Part shown: positions 9,523 to 20,654 of the stretch, one piece after another
Layout: each line of letters starts with the position of its first letter
How positions within the stretch are numbered: position 1 is the stretch's first letter
Assembly: GCA_013115135.1 (NCBI GenBank)
Contig: JABANP010000086.1
Span: forward strand, 62,001 to 126,000
Reading direction: 5' to 3'
Length of the DNA: 64,000 bases
DNA from: Perkinsus olseni
Lineage: Eukaryota > Perkinsozoa > Perkinsida > Perkinsidae
Program-made: the position numbers and the translations under genes
Notes under the pieces: model-generated
The model's input: the letters and a program-made list of their open reading frames with translations, nothing else
Database searches by the model: none
What the model was told of the DNA's origin: nothing

Positions 9523-11718
9523 CAATTGCGGCGGCTTCGGCCATAAGCGAGCTCAATGGTACAATGCTGGGAGAGATTGAGGGCGCGTGGAGGTATTCAG
9601 TAGTGTTTTCCTGCTCTAGCCCGACGCCTGATCTGTGGGGAGCATCTCATGGACCGAGGACCGAGGTCGCTGGTTTCGCTCCGTCGTATAAAGTGGGTGG
9701 TGATCGGAGATCGGGCCCTCGTGGAACATCCCCGTATCGAGAAGACGGCTACCGATATGAAAGGGGACATGGCGGGCGGATAGAGTTGTACGAGAGGTGA
9801 TGGTGTTGGTGGCGGGGTTAGAACCTGTGCGTATTTTGATTCGGAGGTTCGGGAGATTCGGAATAACTATTGCATGTGGGTGATAGTGGATGATACACCG
9901 GGCTAAAGTCTCTGCCGCGTATCGAACTTGCGTGGGTTTCGTGTATGAGGATTATGGCTGGCTCAGATCCGGTAGAGATGAGCCTCATCGGGCGCCCACA
10001 GTGTGTCGAAATTGCGGACTGACTGGGCATTGGGAGGGGCAGTGCGACAAGGAGCCAGTCTGTTACAATTGCAGAAGGGTAGCGATGATGATGACAGCTG
10101 GGCGAAGGGAGAGAGACCCTTATGTATTCAGAGTGGCCATCGGGTCAACGAATGCCCGGTGAAGGAGAGGATCTGTCGGAGGTGTCGGAGGCCGGGGCAT
10201 GAGGTACGGTAACCAGCAGCAGTCGGATGATAGCTGATACTACTGATGGTGATGACAGGAGAGGGACTGTAGGCATCCTCCGCGGTGCATTCTGTGTGAC
10301 AAGGACGGTCACTGGGCTGGGGACTGTCCGACCAAGGACGTCATGTGCCTCAACTGCCGGGAGTTGGGGCATAGGGCCAAGGACTGCCCCAACGATATAG
10401 TCTGCATCAAGTATGGATAAAGGAGGGGTTAGCGGGGTTGGTGTAGCGCTAGCATGGTAGGTGTCGAAGGCCTGGTCACAAGGTGGCCGACTGTCCAACG
10501 CTGAAAGGGGATGTGGTGGCCATGGACCAGGAGGATTCATTTGAGTGGGGAGCAGCGAGCCTTCGAGAGATCCATCGACATGGTGGTTCGTGTACTAGAT
10601 TCGACAGGAGAAGAGAGTACTGTCTCAACTGTAAAGGTTACGGCCATTTTGCCAGGGACTGCCCTAATGAGCCCGGTCTGCAACGCGTAGGAAGCACTAG
10701 GGAGGACACGGAGGGTAGCGACGGTGATGGTGTTAGGTGTGGGATGGAGGGGCATATCGCTGTTAATTGCCCGAAGACCCGACGGGTGGACGAAAATGGT
10801 CGCGGTGGATGGTCCTCCCCGGAGGAAGGGAGGTGGGAGTTGAGCTGCAGCAGGGACGAGGAGGGCAGGTCGAGCAGCAGGTCTAATAGAGTGTCGACCG
10901 ATGATGATGAAGTTTGTCTGAACTGCAAGCGGCCGGGTCATATAGCAAGGGAATGTCCCAATGAGATCGTGTGCAATAAGTAAGGTGAATGAGGCTGACC
11001 ATGATCCATCGACCCCGACCACCATCAGATGCGGTGGCCCTGGGCATAAGGCTTATGAGTGCCCGGAAGGGGAGGAGAGGTCACCTAGGAAGAGGTAAGC
11101 CTTGGGGACCAGGACGTCACCATCCGTCCTGCTGCTCTGTAGGCCGCCGAAGGATTGCTATATCTGCGGAGAGCTCGGCCATATAGCCGCGGAGTGCCCA
11201 AACGACGGCATACGGGATCATCGGTAGGCCACCTTACCACCCGTACTATGTCCTCATGCCGGTCCTTGTACAGTCGTGAAGGAGATGGTCGCAGACGGCA
11301 GTCGGACTACGGGAGGGGCATGGCAAGCCGGGTGTCGAGTGATGATGAGCTCTGTTACAACTGCCATCAACGTGGCCACATAGCTAGGGACTGCAGGAAG
11401 CCGCCCATTTGCAGGAAGTGCTCTTCCCATCATCATGGACTGCCCTGGATAAACATCCCCTATCATCATTCAGTTGCCATCGTGAAGGCCACATCGCACA
11501 GAATTGCCCTTCTAGTAGACCGGAGCACACCTCGTCCGAGCACGTCGTTTGCCGGAATTGCCGCCAGACTGGCCATCTTACCAGGGACTGCCACAACCCA
11601 CCGGTCTGCAATAGGTAAGTTCACGACGGCAGAGGAGTGCTGCCGCTGCTGAGCACACCTAACGACGTTCAGGTGTAACAAAGTAGGGCACAAGGCGGCG
11701 GCGTGTGAGGCTTTCTGA
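9446..11718 (+). CDS. CCHC zinc-knuckle protein (CNBP/Gis2 type), 16 knuckles
   Basis: Twelve exons: 9446-9558, 9620-9796, 9967-10078, 10132-10203, 10259-10410, 10461-10686, 10737-10979, 11029-11094, 11143-11223, 11274-11417, 11474-11614, 11673-11718. They sum to 1573 bases, one more than 524 codons. The product has an Arg/Ser-rich start (SRRDRSRSPRRS) and 16 C-x2-C-x4-H-x4-C knuckles, for example CRNCGLTGHWEGQC and CLNCKRPGHIAREC, several complete only after splicing. Such proteins (CNBP in animals, Gis2 in yeast, HEXBP in Leishmania; usually 7-9 knuckles) bind single-stranded nucleic acid and act in translation or transcription. The surplus base lies at GAG CCC (G) GTC, 10675, just before knuckle 9. 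No polymerase or protease domain is present, so this is not a retroelement Gag. Confidence 0.85.
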
Positions 11719-11809
11719 ATAACACCAACGATAGTTGCCGTTTAGTTTCCTCGACTTGGTGTTGCGTCATCAGGGTGGCGATACTGCAGATTCTATCACT
11801 TCCAGTACG

Positions 11810-12536
11810 ATGACCCACAACCCTGCCCCATCAACTCAACGATCATCGTCAGAGCTATCGTCGAGAAGGAGCCTCCGTAGTGCCCCTCGGACGCCAGGTG
11901 CTGCTGCTGTCCATGCATACCTCCATGACTTGATATCGTTGTTCTAGCATCACAAGTGTACACCCTACCGCCGTACTTGCCATCGGGAGGGGCCCTCTTG
12001 CGGAGAGACTTCCGTAAGTCGTCGTGCCATGCTGCTGCGGTTGTTGCGGTCTTTTCCGCGCCTTTGGGAACCCTGGCCCTACAAGATTGTCCCCTGTTCG
12101 TTTGATAGGCACCTCCACAGCAGACTATGGCCTTCTACCAGCGATGGTACCCAGGACACAGGTCGACACTTCGTGCCCTACTGGCAGGGCAGCTGTCTCG
12201 CATCAGGTGGAGGCAGAGCTCGAGCCGGTGGCCGGGCCTTACCAGAGGGGAGATTGGATACTTACAGCACTCTCAGTATCACCGACAATTGAGGCCTGTC
12301 GTGGTCTCTATGGTGCGACTTTCAGTGAGTTCCCGCGATTCACTCGTCAAGCCATACGGCAGCAGCTGAATGTTGACGTTGGACGTCCTACTCAGCGGAC
12401 GTGGGAGATGAGGCAAGATTCTTACAAACAGCAGATCGAGCATGTCTTTTTAGAGCCCCTCAATGCACCGGTGCCGTGGGGTCGACCCGCCGCACTTCCG
12501 AAGGTTCTATTGAGCAAAGGTCGGGTCTCACAGTAA
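11810..12536 (+). CDS. Weak gene candidate, unknown
   Basis: An ATG at 11810 opens a Ser/Arg-rich frame with a plausible 50-60 base intron (GTGCTGCTG...TTCTAG) and a following Pro-rich exon ending before GTAAGT at 12013. A further open stretch, about 12105-12536, contains FPRFTRQAIRQQLNVDV and EMRQDSYKQQIEHVFLEPLN, which look like coding helices. I could not settle the joints. No family recognised. Confidence 0.25.
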
Positions 12537-12599
12537 TCGAAGGGTTTCCCATAGAGGTCTTCTCTAGGTGGCGCTTCTGGTACGACCAGCACCCGTAGC

Positions 12600-14200
12600 G
12601 GAGCAGGAGGAACTATAGCGGCGCGTTCGAGTGCGGGAGCCGACCATGACGGCATGTTGATGATTCATCATCAGATGTGACGTCTGCGAGGACCGCAAGG
12701 TCCTCATTGTCCGACCGATGGGCTAGACCAGCAGCGACGACTCTGCCGATGCTCTGGCCGAGGCACTTCGAAGGAATGACAACAACCAATAGCGATACGT
12801 AAAGTGAAGCGAAACAGCTCCGACGGCCCATGGCCCGACTATCAGGTACGGCCAGCAGCAGTGCAGCAGGGTGGGTACTTTCTCGTGGCCATACCGTGGA
12901 AGAGAATTGTGGAAGTTCGAGAAGGGCCTCGGGGGTGGCAAGCAAACGGCGAGTGTTGACAACATGTTACACAGGCAGTACTCATACAAACCCTTCGGTG
13001 CGCCATACGGCCGAACCATGAGCTCGGGCCAGTTCAATGATATTTGACGATGTCAGTCTTCCCAGCTCTCTTGCGTGCGACAGTTCAAGGGCGGCCTGGG
13101 CTTCAAGGCAAAATACTTCAAAGCAAACGCATTCTGTGGAAGTCCGCGAGTTGACGCACCACTTCGCACTGCTCGATCGTTGACGCCCGCTACGACAGCC
13201 TTCTTCGTCTACACTTCCACACGGAGGTGGAACAAATTCATCCCAATTGTTTCCGTGGCCCTCGAGTCCATACATACGCCCGATGGATCGTGCGATTTCC
13301 TTTCCCTTGCCATACACCTCTTGTCCTCGCGTGACTGGTGGGCGGTTGTGCATCGATGCATATCTGCTGCATCGCGTCGGTGAATCCGGCGGATAGGCCA
13401 ATCCTCTGGTGTCTTGGGTTTCAGTCGAGGATCACGTCGCACTCCTTTGACGAACTGTATAGTGCTTCGATGCCTCTCATGTTTCGGAGTAGTGGTGTGT
13501 GTGAGTTTGAAGTCCAACGCCGACAGTACGGCTTAGTTAGACTAGCACCGACGTACCACTCTGAGGGGGATTAGTTCAGCCTGTTGAATAGGCTCTGTTC
13601 ATCGAGCCAAAGAACGTTGCTCTCAGAGAGAGGTCATCGAAGTGGTTATACGTCACTTCAGTGAGATCAGAGATGTACAGTGGGAGCGTGAATGATAACG
13701 CGACTTGGGTTCATCGCGTCAAGTGAACCGCCAAATGTAACCGGGGTAACGCCATTGGCAGTTCATCACATCTTCCAATTTCTCTATAGACTAAAAATCA
13801 ACCCCGGCTCATCGATGAGATGTGAAAAAATGAGATATAGTGAGAACACATCGCTAAGGGAGATCATAACCCCTCCATGGCAGACTCCATAATCGACATC
13901 TCAATTGCGATTCAACCGAAAGGGCAAATATCTTTTGGGGGCCTCTTACTTCCGTAGATTTATGTCGTCCAGTAGGATGTCGCCGGAGTAGAGAGAACTG
14001 CAGAAAGCGAGAAAAACCGCAAAAACTCAGCCGTGTTGCAGCCAACACAGAGACAGTGTGCGGACCAACGCTTGAGGACAGAGATGTGGTACTGTGGACG
14101 TGATCGCTCGCCAGAGTAGAGCGAGAGTCGGGGAAAGAATACTCGAAAACAGATTTCTGGGCAAAAACGAGACTGGAGATACGTGAAAATTGACGGTCTC
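12600..14200. other. Gene-poor stretch
   Basis: No frame here can be supported as a gene. A minus-strand open stretch at 13401-12982 has protein-like composition but no start or splice support. A short dispersed element lies at 13497-13552. Bases 13970-14110 resemble 23570-23710 (same order of tracts such as GAGAACTGCAGAAAGCG), i.e. the 3' flank of the oxidase genes was duplicated with them. Confidence 0.5.
13497..13552 (-). repeat. Short dispersed element, copy 1
   Basis: Shares with 52115-52170 the tracts GTGTGAGTTT, AGTCCAACGCCG, TTTAGTCAGACTAGCACCGA (with single changes) in the same order and spacing, and the core CCAACGCCG with 60019-60076. It does not fall in a supported gene. Confidence 0.5.
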
Positions 14201-14202
14201 AT

Positions 14203-15844
14203 TCACCAGGGTAACATCTTGAAGTTCTCCTTTCTCACTGAGCCCAAGGATAGTCCATGTGGTAGTTTCGCACCGCTGATAGATTTCAGAGCGGCACTCA
14301 CGAGAGGGTCGGGTCCGCATAAAAAGAAGTTTATACGGCCAGCTCCCTCTTCAACAGCTCGAGTGTAGGCACTCGTAACGAACTCCGCGAGCTCTTCAGT
14401 TCCCCGGTACCGAGTGATAGTCAAGTAGAGTCACGTAAGGCAGACCATAGGGGCCGCTCTTGCAGGACTCGTCGGCTACTGAAGAGCCGTCCTCGGCGGA
14501 TGTCGACAGAAGCTGTGAAACCTGTCGCCCGTTGTTCCCGGAGTAGAGGAGTCGTTTGGTACCAACATCTTCGATAGAGGGGTAGATGAGGTCGAGGGAG
14601 TCGACGTTGTAGAAATGCCAAAGCACGGAGACTCTCGAGCGTTGAACTGATAATGGTAAACCTTGGATGATAGAGGCAACGGGCGCTACACCACTTCCAC
14701 CACAAATGAAGGCGGCATACTCTCCGCTAGGGCAAAGCTGCCGAGGTAAATCATTGACACCGTAGGGGCCCTGGACCAGTACAGGCTCTCCTACCAATGC
14801 CTCTGGAGGGCTGTTCAGCAGCTTCTGAGCGATGAACCCTTTCCCGGAGATGAGGAATCTCTGCTCGTGCTCAGCACCGGGCAGTGGAGGTAGCACAGAA
14901 TAGGGATGTCCGATTGCATCCATACCCGGGAAGGAGAGGGATACCCACTGGCCGGGAACAGGCTTCAAGGGGCACCGGATGGTGAGCTGGCAAGCCTTGG
15001 GCAAACCCTTCGTGTCATCAGTGAGAGGCTTCACCGATGCAATCCTGCAGCAGTACGGTAGTGGTTTGCTGTCCTCTACGGAGTCGGTGACGGACCTGCG
15101 GGTGTGATACCATTGCCTGATTGCGGAGTAGAGTTCCACCAGACGTTCCATGAAGCTGAGGCATAGACAGACGATGAAGACGCCGGATGTCGACCTCAGA
15201 GCGGACGAGTAGAAAGTAGCGAAACGCTCATCCCAAAGATACACGTGATAGGCGATCAGAGCCGAAGCAACATACACCAGCCAGTGGGTCAAACGGAATA
15301 GACGATACCCATGGGGTAGCCAACGGTAGACGATGGCAAAGAGAAGTGAGAGGAGTATCAAACCACAGCCGATAGTTGCTTCGAGACCACCACGTGCAAA
15401 AATCTTCGCCGTTGAGTTTATAAAGTAGAATGGGAGGACGCCATGGACAATCCCCGCCAGTAGGCCGAGTATACCGAGAATACCGTGAAGGACCGCTATC
15501 CTCTCAAAGCCAATCTTGAATATGTTCGCCACCGGTCTCAAGGAGAGGAATAGCGATATGCTCATAGCCCACGCTGCCAGACGGCCAATGACAACGCAAA
15601 ATATACTCAGCAAATTTCTCGGTGGATATGTGACTAGCTGGAGAACTGTGGCGAGCATCAAAGCACTAATGATAACGGTGCAGCTGAGGGCGATTACACG
15701 GCTGGGCAGGAGAACAGCGCAAGGCCGACGAAAAAAATTCGGGATGTACTTGCGCAGAACGAATGCTACTGAAAGGCTGGTCAGGGCGATCAGAGAACAA
15801 ATAGGATAGACCAGCTGCGACCAAAGGGGGAGGGTCGTTGCCAT
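14203..15844 (-). CDS. NADPH oxidase/ferric reductase, copy 1, frame break near the C-terminus
   Basis: Single exon from ATG 15844. An N-terminal block of about six membrane helices contains H-x13-H (HGILGILGLLAGIVH) and H-x12-H (HWLVYVASALIAYH), the heme ligands of the NOX/FRE family. Next come an FAD-binding motif HPYSVL, a GPYG motif and a nucleotide-binding ICGGSGVAPV. Such enzymes pass electrons from NADPH through FAD and two hemes across a membrane to Fe3+ or O2. The frame stops after DYHSVPGN at 14399 because of one extra G (CCCC on plus, 14402-14405) compared with copy 3. After a one-base skip it continues as TEELAEFVTSA to CGPDPLV (the last NADPH motif) and a stop at 14203. Unlike copies 2 and 3 it has no partner membrane gene upstream. 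Confidence 0.8.
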
Positions 15845-15849
15845 GGCAG

Positions 15850-18510
15850 CAGAAGCAAATAACCCTAACAACGAGGAAATGCTTAGTAATTCTCTAGACC
15901 TACAGAACGGAGCGGCGATATATACTCATCTCCTTCTCTGAGGGTATGGGTCGAGATGAAGTCCCAGGCAGCGTTATCGAGAGCTGATTAGAGAGCACCA
16001 CTGAGAGCAGCCGCTTAGGGGAGACCAGAGACGTCGAAGTGCACGCAAGCACACGTCCAAGCGGACGTCTACGCAGTTTCCAAAACTTCCCATTCTAATC
16101 GGCCTCGCCTTCGTGAAGCGTATTATCAAGGATATGCCGTGAATCCTGGCAGTAATTCTTAGTGCAGCACTTCACGCAGTCGTCAGAGGGTCTAACGCGC
16201 TTGCTTATCACAGAATGCGTGGAGTCCACGCCGTGGACTCAACCCAGCAGGATGAGAGCCCATTACAGACCGCGAAGATAGGTTGGACTTCGAGAGAATC
16301 CGAACTATGTAATCCCATTAATGAAGGTTAACTTGTTAAACTAGGTTAAATACCGATACGGATGGTCGCGTCGCCCCGCCATCGTAGTAGTTGGTGGCGT
16401 AGGCATGAAACCGTGAGGCGAGCGAGCTCCGACCACGTCCCACCTGCCGTGACCCAGTTAAGGCTAGACGGCGATGATTGATTTTCTCCCCATCCCACCA
16501 CTCCCGGGAGCAAGTACCGAAGAGGGTGTAGACACGCACTGTCGGCAGACTCAGGCTCTGGGTCGCCGAATGTGTCTTGCCCTCGTCGGTGCTTCACGGG
16601 CCGGTTCGTACCGGACCGACCTACCAGACCCACGCGACCAGGAGTGGGATATTTAAACACGGATTGGAATCTTGGCAGCCCTCAAAGGGGTGGAGACACG
16701 GGAGCCGCCATAAATCAGTCACTTTGTTACGCCTGCAAGTTGCATAGGGTAGAAACTGGCTTCGTTTCCTTGTTCCGTTCCGCTTGTATCTTGCCTCGCG
16801 GCGCCCTTGTCTATTTTTAATGTACGTGCCTGCGCTGCGTGCATGCGTGCACTACAGCGTGAGACACGGCCCGAGTCGGGAAGATGTTGTATACTTCTTG
16901 CTCATGCGTGGAACACAAGGCCAAAGGGAGCTTGTGAGATGGATCTTATGGAAGAGCTATTGCCCAGACTACTCTGCACGTATAAACATAGACGGAGCGT
17001 AACAGAAGATTAGGATTGGACTAAACGGTTCTTCTCACTTACGCACAGTCATTTAGATTGTGTGAGTTGTTACCTCCGCTATTGGTATGCAGTCCCTGAA
17101 TCATTCTCGTAGATCTCTTTGCCTGCTAGGCTACTCTTCGATTGTCGTTGCGTTTCTCTAGTAGTGGATAGGTAACAACTTGCGACTGTATGTCGCTTTT
17201 TGTGTATGCGTGCACAATCTATTGCGTTTGACCGCACGCTGAGAATGAGATGATGCACACTCCGCTACATCTAATGAACATGGGCCGCTAGAAATAAGCG
17301 AGGGTGGTCTGAGTCTCTAGGCGCAGATCTTTGCCGCTTACGTGAGGCGTAAGAACAACGCTGATGTACTGCCAGGCAGTTATTATTCTTAGTTGAGCCA
17401 TGCTTGGTGATGCCCATCGGATGACGGTATCGCCGGCAGCTAGTCAGGAGACAGACATTCACATTGCGCGATTGAGGCAGTTGGCTGTCATAATGACAGT
17501 GTCATTAAAGCGCACAAGTGAGCCAAGGCATCAGAACAGATTTTCCTCTTACCAACTGAGCCGAAACTTGAGTTCGAATCGAGCTTGCTGGTCGCCTGGT
17601 TGCTGGCCTGGTTGAGTTCGCCGTCCGCAGCTGCCTTCATCTGACCGGCAAGGGTCGAAGAGACTTTTCCCGAGGGTTCTGATTTCTGTGGGGTTTTGAC
17701 AGGTTGCTGAATCGGCATAACACAGCCTCCCGCTGCGCTCCACCTTCGTATCAAGCTGATATCGTCAACCTCACATACCAAATTTCCCGTTGCTACACCT
17801 GGTCGAGACCTATCTAGCATGCACTGTAATCATCTCTTCAGATCGAACGAGGATCGGCACCCAACTCGGGTATCGATGTATGCTCGTATCTGGATGTTCC
17901 TTTCGGCGCTATCACTAAGGGTACGTTCACGATGCCACCAGAATGATTGGGTGGAGAGGTGAACGGGCAGACGCCTTGAAATGCAACCTGACGGGCGTAC
18001 AGTCCAATCGCTCCGGCCGAAGGGCAAGCTGCTCGGCCATCGCTGTGAATGGCGAAGTTGGCGGCTGTAGCCATCACCCTGTGATGGACGATCACAGAGT
18101 GAATATTTCTCTGGTTGTCCTCAGACCAATGAAAACACAACACGGCAATTTTGTCGCTGGCAAAACTCGCTCGAGAAGGAGGACCATCCAGGACCGTGAC
18201 GAAGCATCGCTTTGAATGCGTTCGTATCTCGAAGGCCATTTAGGCCAGAACAGACTAGACACCAAGTGCCATTCAGTGCGAGATGAGAAAAAGCGAGACA
18301 AAACCGAGAAAAACCGCAAACGTGGCGGAGTGATCTGGCAGACGTGGACGCACAACGCGCCAATATGCCTGTTGATGATCGGGACGAGTAAAATGACTAA
18401 AGACGAGGAACGGAATGCCTCAATAATCCACCGCAATGAAGTTCAAAAAGCGGTGAGGGATATCAGAAACGCCGAAAACTTTTGGGCGACTGCTATAGGA
18501 AAAGATCAGC
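15850..18510. other. Long intergenic stretch between oxidase copies 1 and 2
   Basis: No strong gene in 2.6 kb. A minus frame near 17720-17560 (start MPIQQPVKTPQK, polar, ending at a GTAAGAGG donor) could be one exon. At 18240-18500 there is similarity in order of tracts to the 3' flanks of the other oxidase genes. The rest shows no coding or repeat signal that I can see. Confidence 0.4.
17838..18239 (-). CDS. Hypothetical ORF, 133 codons
   Basis: Uninterrupted from ATG 18239 to the stop at 17838. The product has no membrane segment. Its composition is balanced, with VLCFHWSEDNQRN and a Gly/Pro-rich C-terminal half. No paralog or splice support in the window, so it may be chance. Confidence 0.25.
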   Translation of the reverse strand: MAFEIRTHSKRCFVTVLDGPPSRASFASDKIAVLCFHWSEDNQRNIHSVIVHHRVMATAANFAIHSDGRAACPSAGAIGLYARQVAFQGVCPFTSPPNHSGGIVNVPLVIAPKGTSRYEHTSIPELGADPRSI

Positions 18511-18518
18511 TGACTTAT

Positions 18519-20166
18519 TCACCAGGGTAACATCTTGAAGTTCTCTTTTCTCACTGAGCCCAAGGATAGTCCATGTGGTAGTTTCGCACCGCTGATAGAT
18601 TTCAGAGCGGCACTCACGAGAAGGTCGGGTCCGCATAAAAAGAAGTTTATACGGCTAGCTCCCTCTTCAACAGCTCGAGTGTAGGCACTCGTAACGAACT
18701 CCTCGAGCTCTTCAGTTCCCGGTACCGAGTGATAGTCAAGTGAGAGTCACATGAGTGGCCGCATCGTAGCGAGGAGGACCACCCTCACGGATCTCGCCAT
18801 CTAGTGAGTAACCGCACTCAGTGTCAGCAGATAATAACCAAGACGCCTGAGCCTTGTCTCCGGAGAAGAGGAGTCGTTTGGTACCAACATCTTCGATAGA
18901 GGGGTAGATGAGGTCGAGGGAGTCGACGTTATAGAAATGCCAGAGCGCGGATACTCTCGAGCGTTGAACTGATAATGGTAAACCTTGGATGATAGAGGCA
19001 ACGGGCGCTACACCACTTCCACCACAAATGAAGGCGGCATACTCTCCGCTAGGACAAAGCTGCCGAGGTAAATCATTGACACCGTAGGGGCCCTGGACCA
19101 GTACAGGCTCTCCTACCAATGCCTCTGGAGGGCTGTTCAGCAGCTTCTGAGCGATGAACCCTTTCCCGGAGATGAGGAATCTCTGCTCGTGCTCAGCACC
19201 GGGCAGTGGAGGTAGCACAGAATAGGGATGTCCGATTGCATCCATACCCGGGAAGGAGAGGGATACCCACTGGCCGGGAACAGGCTTCAAGGGGCACCGG
19301 ATGGTGAGCTGGCAAGCCTTGGGCAAACCCTTCGTGTCATCAGTAAGAGGCTTCACCGATTCAATCCTGCAGCAGTACGGTAGTGGTTTGCTGTCCTTCA
19401 CGGAGTCGGTGACGGACCTGCGGGTGTGATACCATTGCCTGATTGCGGAGTAGAGTTCCATCAGACGTTCCATGAAGCTGAGGCATAGACAGACGATGAA
19501 GACGCCGGACGAAGTTCTCGAAGCGGCAGAATAATGGGCAGCGAAGTGATCATCTCGAAGATACAGATGATAGGCGATCAGAGCCGAAGCAACATACACC
19601 AGCCAGTGGGTCAAACGGAATAGACGATACCCATGGGGTAGCCAACGGTAGACGATGGCAAAGAGAAGTGAGAGGAGTATCAAACCACAGCCGATAGTTG
19701 CTTCGAGACCACCACGTGCAAAAATCTTCGCCGCTGAGCTTTTAAAGTAGAATGGGAGGACGCCATGGACAATCCCCGCCAGTAGGCCGAGTATACCGAG
19801 AATACCGTGAAGGACCGCTATCCTCTCAAAGCCAATCTTGAATATGTTCGCTACCGGCCTCAAGGAGAGGAATAGCGATATGCTCATAGCCCACGCCGAC
19901 AGGCGGCCAATGACGATACAGAACGTGACAATCAGCTCCTTCGAAGGGTATGTAACAAGCTGGATCACCGTAGGCACTAGTAAGGCCAACATAACAACGA
20001 TGCCGCTGAGGGCGATCGCACGGCTTGGGAAAGAGCCCGTGCAAGGCCGATGGAGGAAGCTGGGTATATACTTGCGTAGCCAGGTTGCGATAGCTATACC
20101 AACAAGGGCTATGAGGCAGAAGATCAGATAGGCCAGTTGTGACCAGACCGGGAATGTCGAGGCCAT
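18519..20166 (-). CDS. NADPH oxidase/ferric reductase, copy 2, frame break near the C-terminus
   Basis: Single exon from ATG 20166 (MASTFPVW). It is nearly identical to copy 3 through the heme, FAD (HPYSVL) and ICGGSGVAPV regions. After residue about 445 it diverges (GDKAQASWLLSAD) and the frame ends at 18736 because ACT CTC (A) CTT has one base too many near 18744. With a skip the frame continues through the last NADPH motif, reading CGPD-L-LV here, to a stop at 18519. Its 3' part, from 18519 to about 18740, is nearly identical to copy 1, while the body resembles copy 3, suggesting gene conversion. A membrane-protein gene ends 490 bases upstream on the same strand. Confidence 0.8.
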
Positions 20167-20654
20167 GGGGACAGGAGTGACACAACCACTAACAATGAAG
20201 GAGTGATAAGTGAGACTATAGACCTACGACACAGGTGGCGATGTGTGGAGAGAATTCGAGTTCATATGGAGTCTTAGAGTTACTACTGAGCATCGCGGAA
20301 GTAAGGAGAGCAGCTCCTTCGTCATGAACATGGCAGCTGAAGGTCATCCGACGGGCGTCATACACCTCAGCGCCCACAGCTATGCAAGAACAGCGCACCT
20401 TCATCAACGGGAATAGTTGATCCTTCATCATGAGCTTCCAGGACACCCGCCAATGGAGAACCCAGCGTGAACGCATTACCCCATGCCGCAGGTGCGTAGA
20501 ATTTGAGACCCTTTCTCACTCATGATACCACTTTCTCCCGGTGCTTCCACTCAACACGGCCACGCAAAATGGAATTCAGATTCTGTTATAGAAGCCTACA
20601 TGTGGAGCTATATATTCGCTGGTGAGAACAGTTGGTAGACAAGACAACCCAATG

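Noticed and set aside
10145..11025. Long minus-strand frames opposite the zinc-knuckle gene
   Set aside because: They are shadows of the Cys/Gly codon pattern; the plus strand gives exact CCHC spacing and consistent splice phases.
9446..11718. CCHC knuckles as a retrotransposon Gag
   Set aside because: Sixteen knuckles, many spliceosomal introns and no protease, reverse transcriptase or integrase nearby; fits CNBP/Gis2 instead.
12982..13401. Minus-strand open stretch with Cys and helix-like pieces
   Set aside because: No start codon context, splice joint or paralog; cannot be told from chance.
19838..20131. Plus-strand frames of 97 codons inside oxidase copies (also at 15516 and 25073)
   Set aside because: Conserved only because the minus-strand oxidase sequence is duplicated; they have no independent start context or family.
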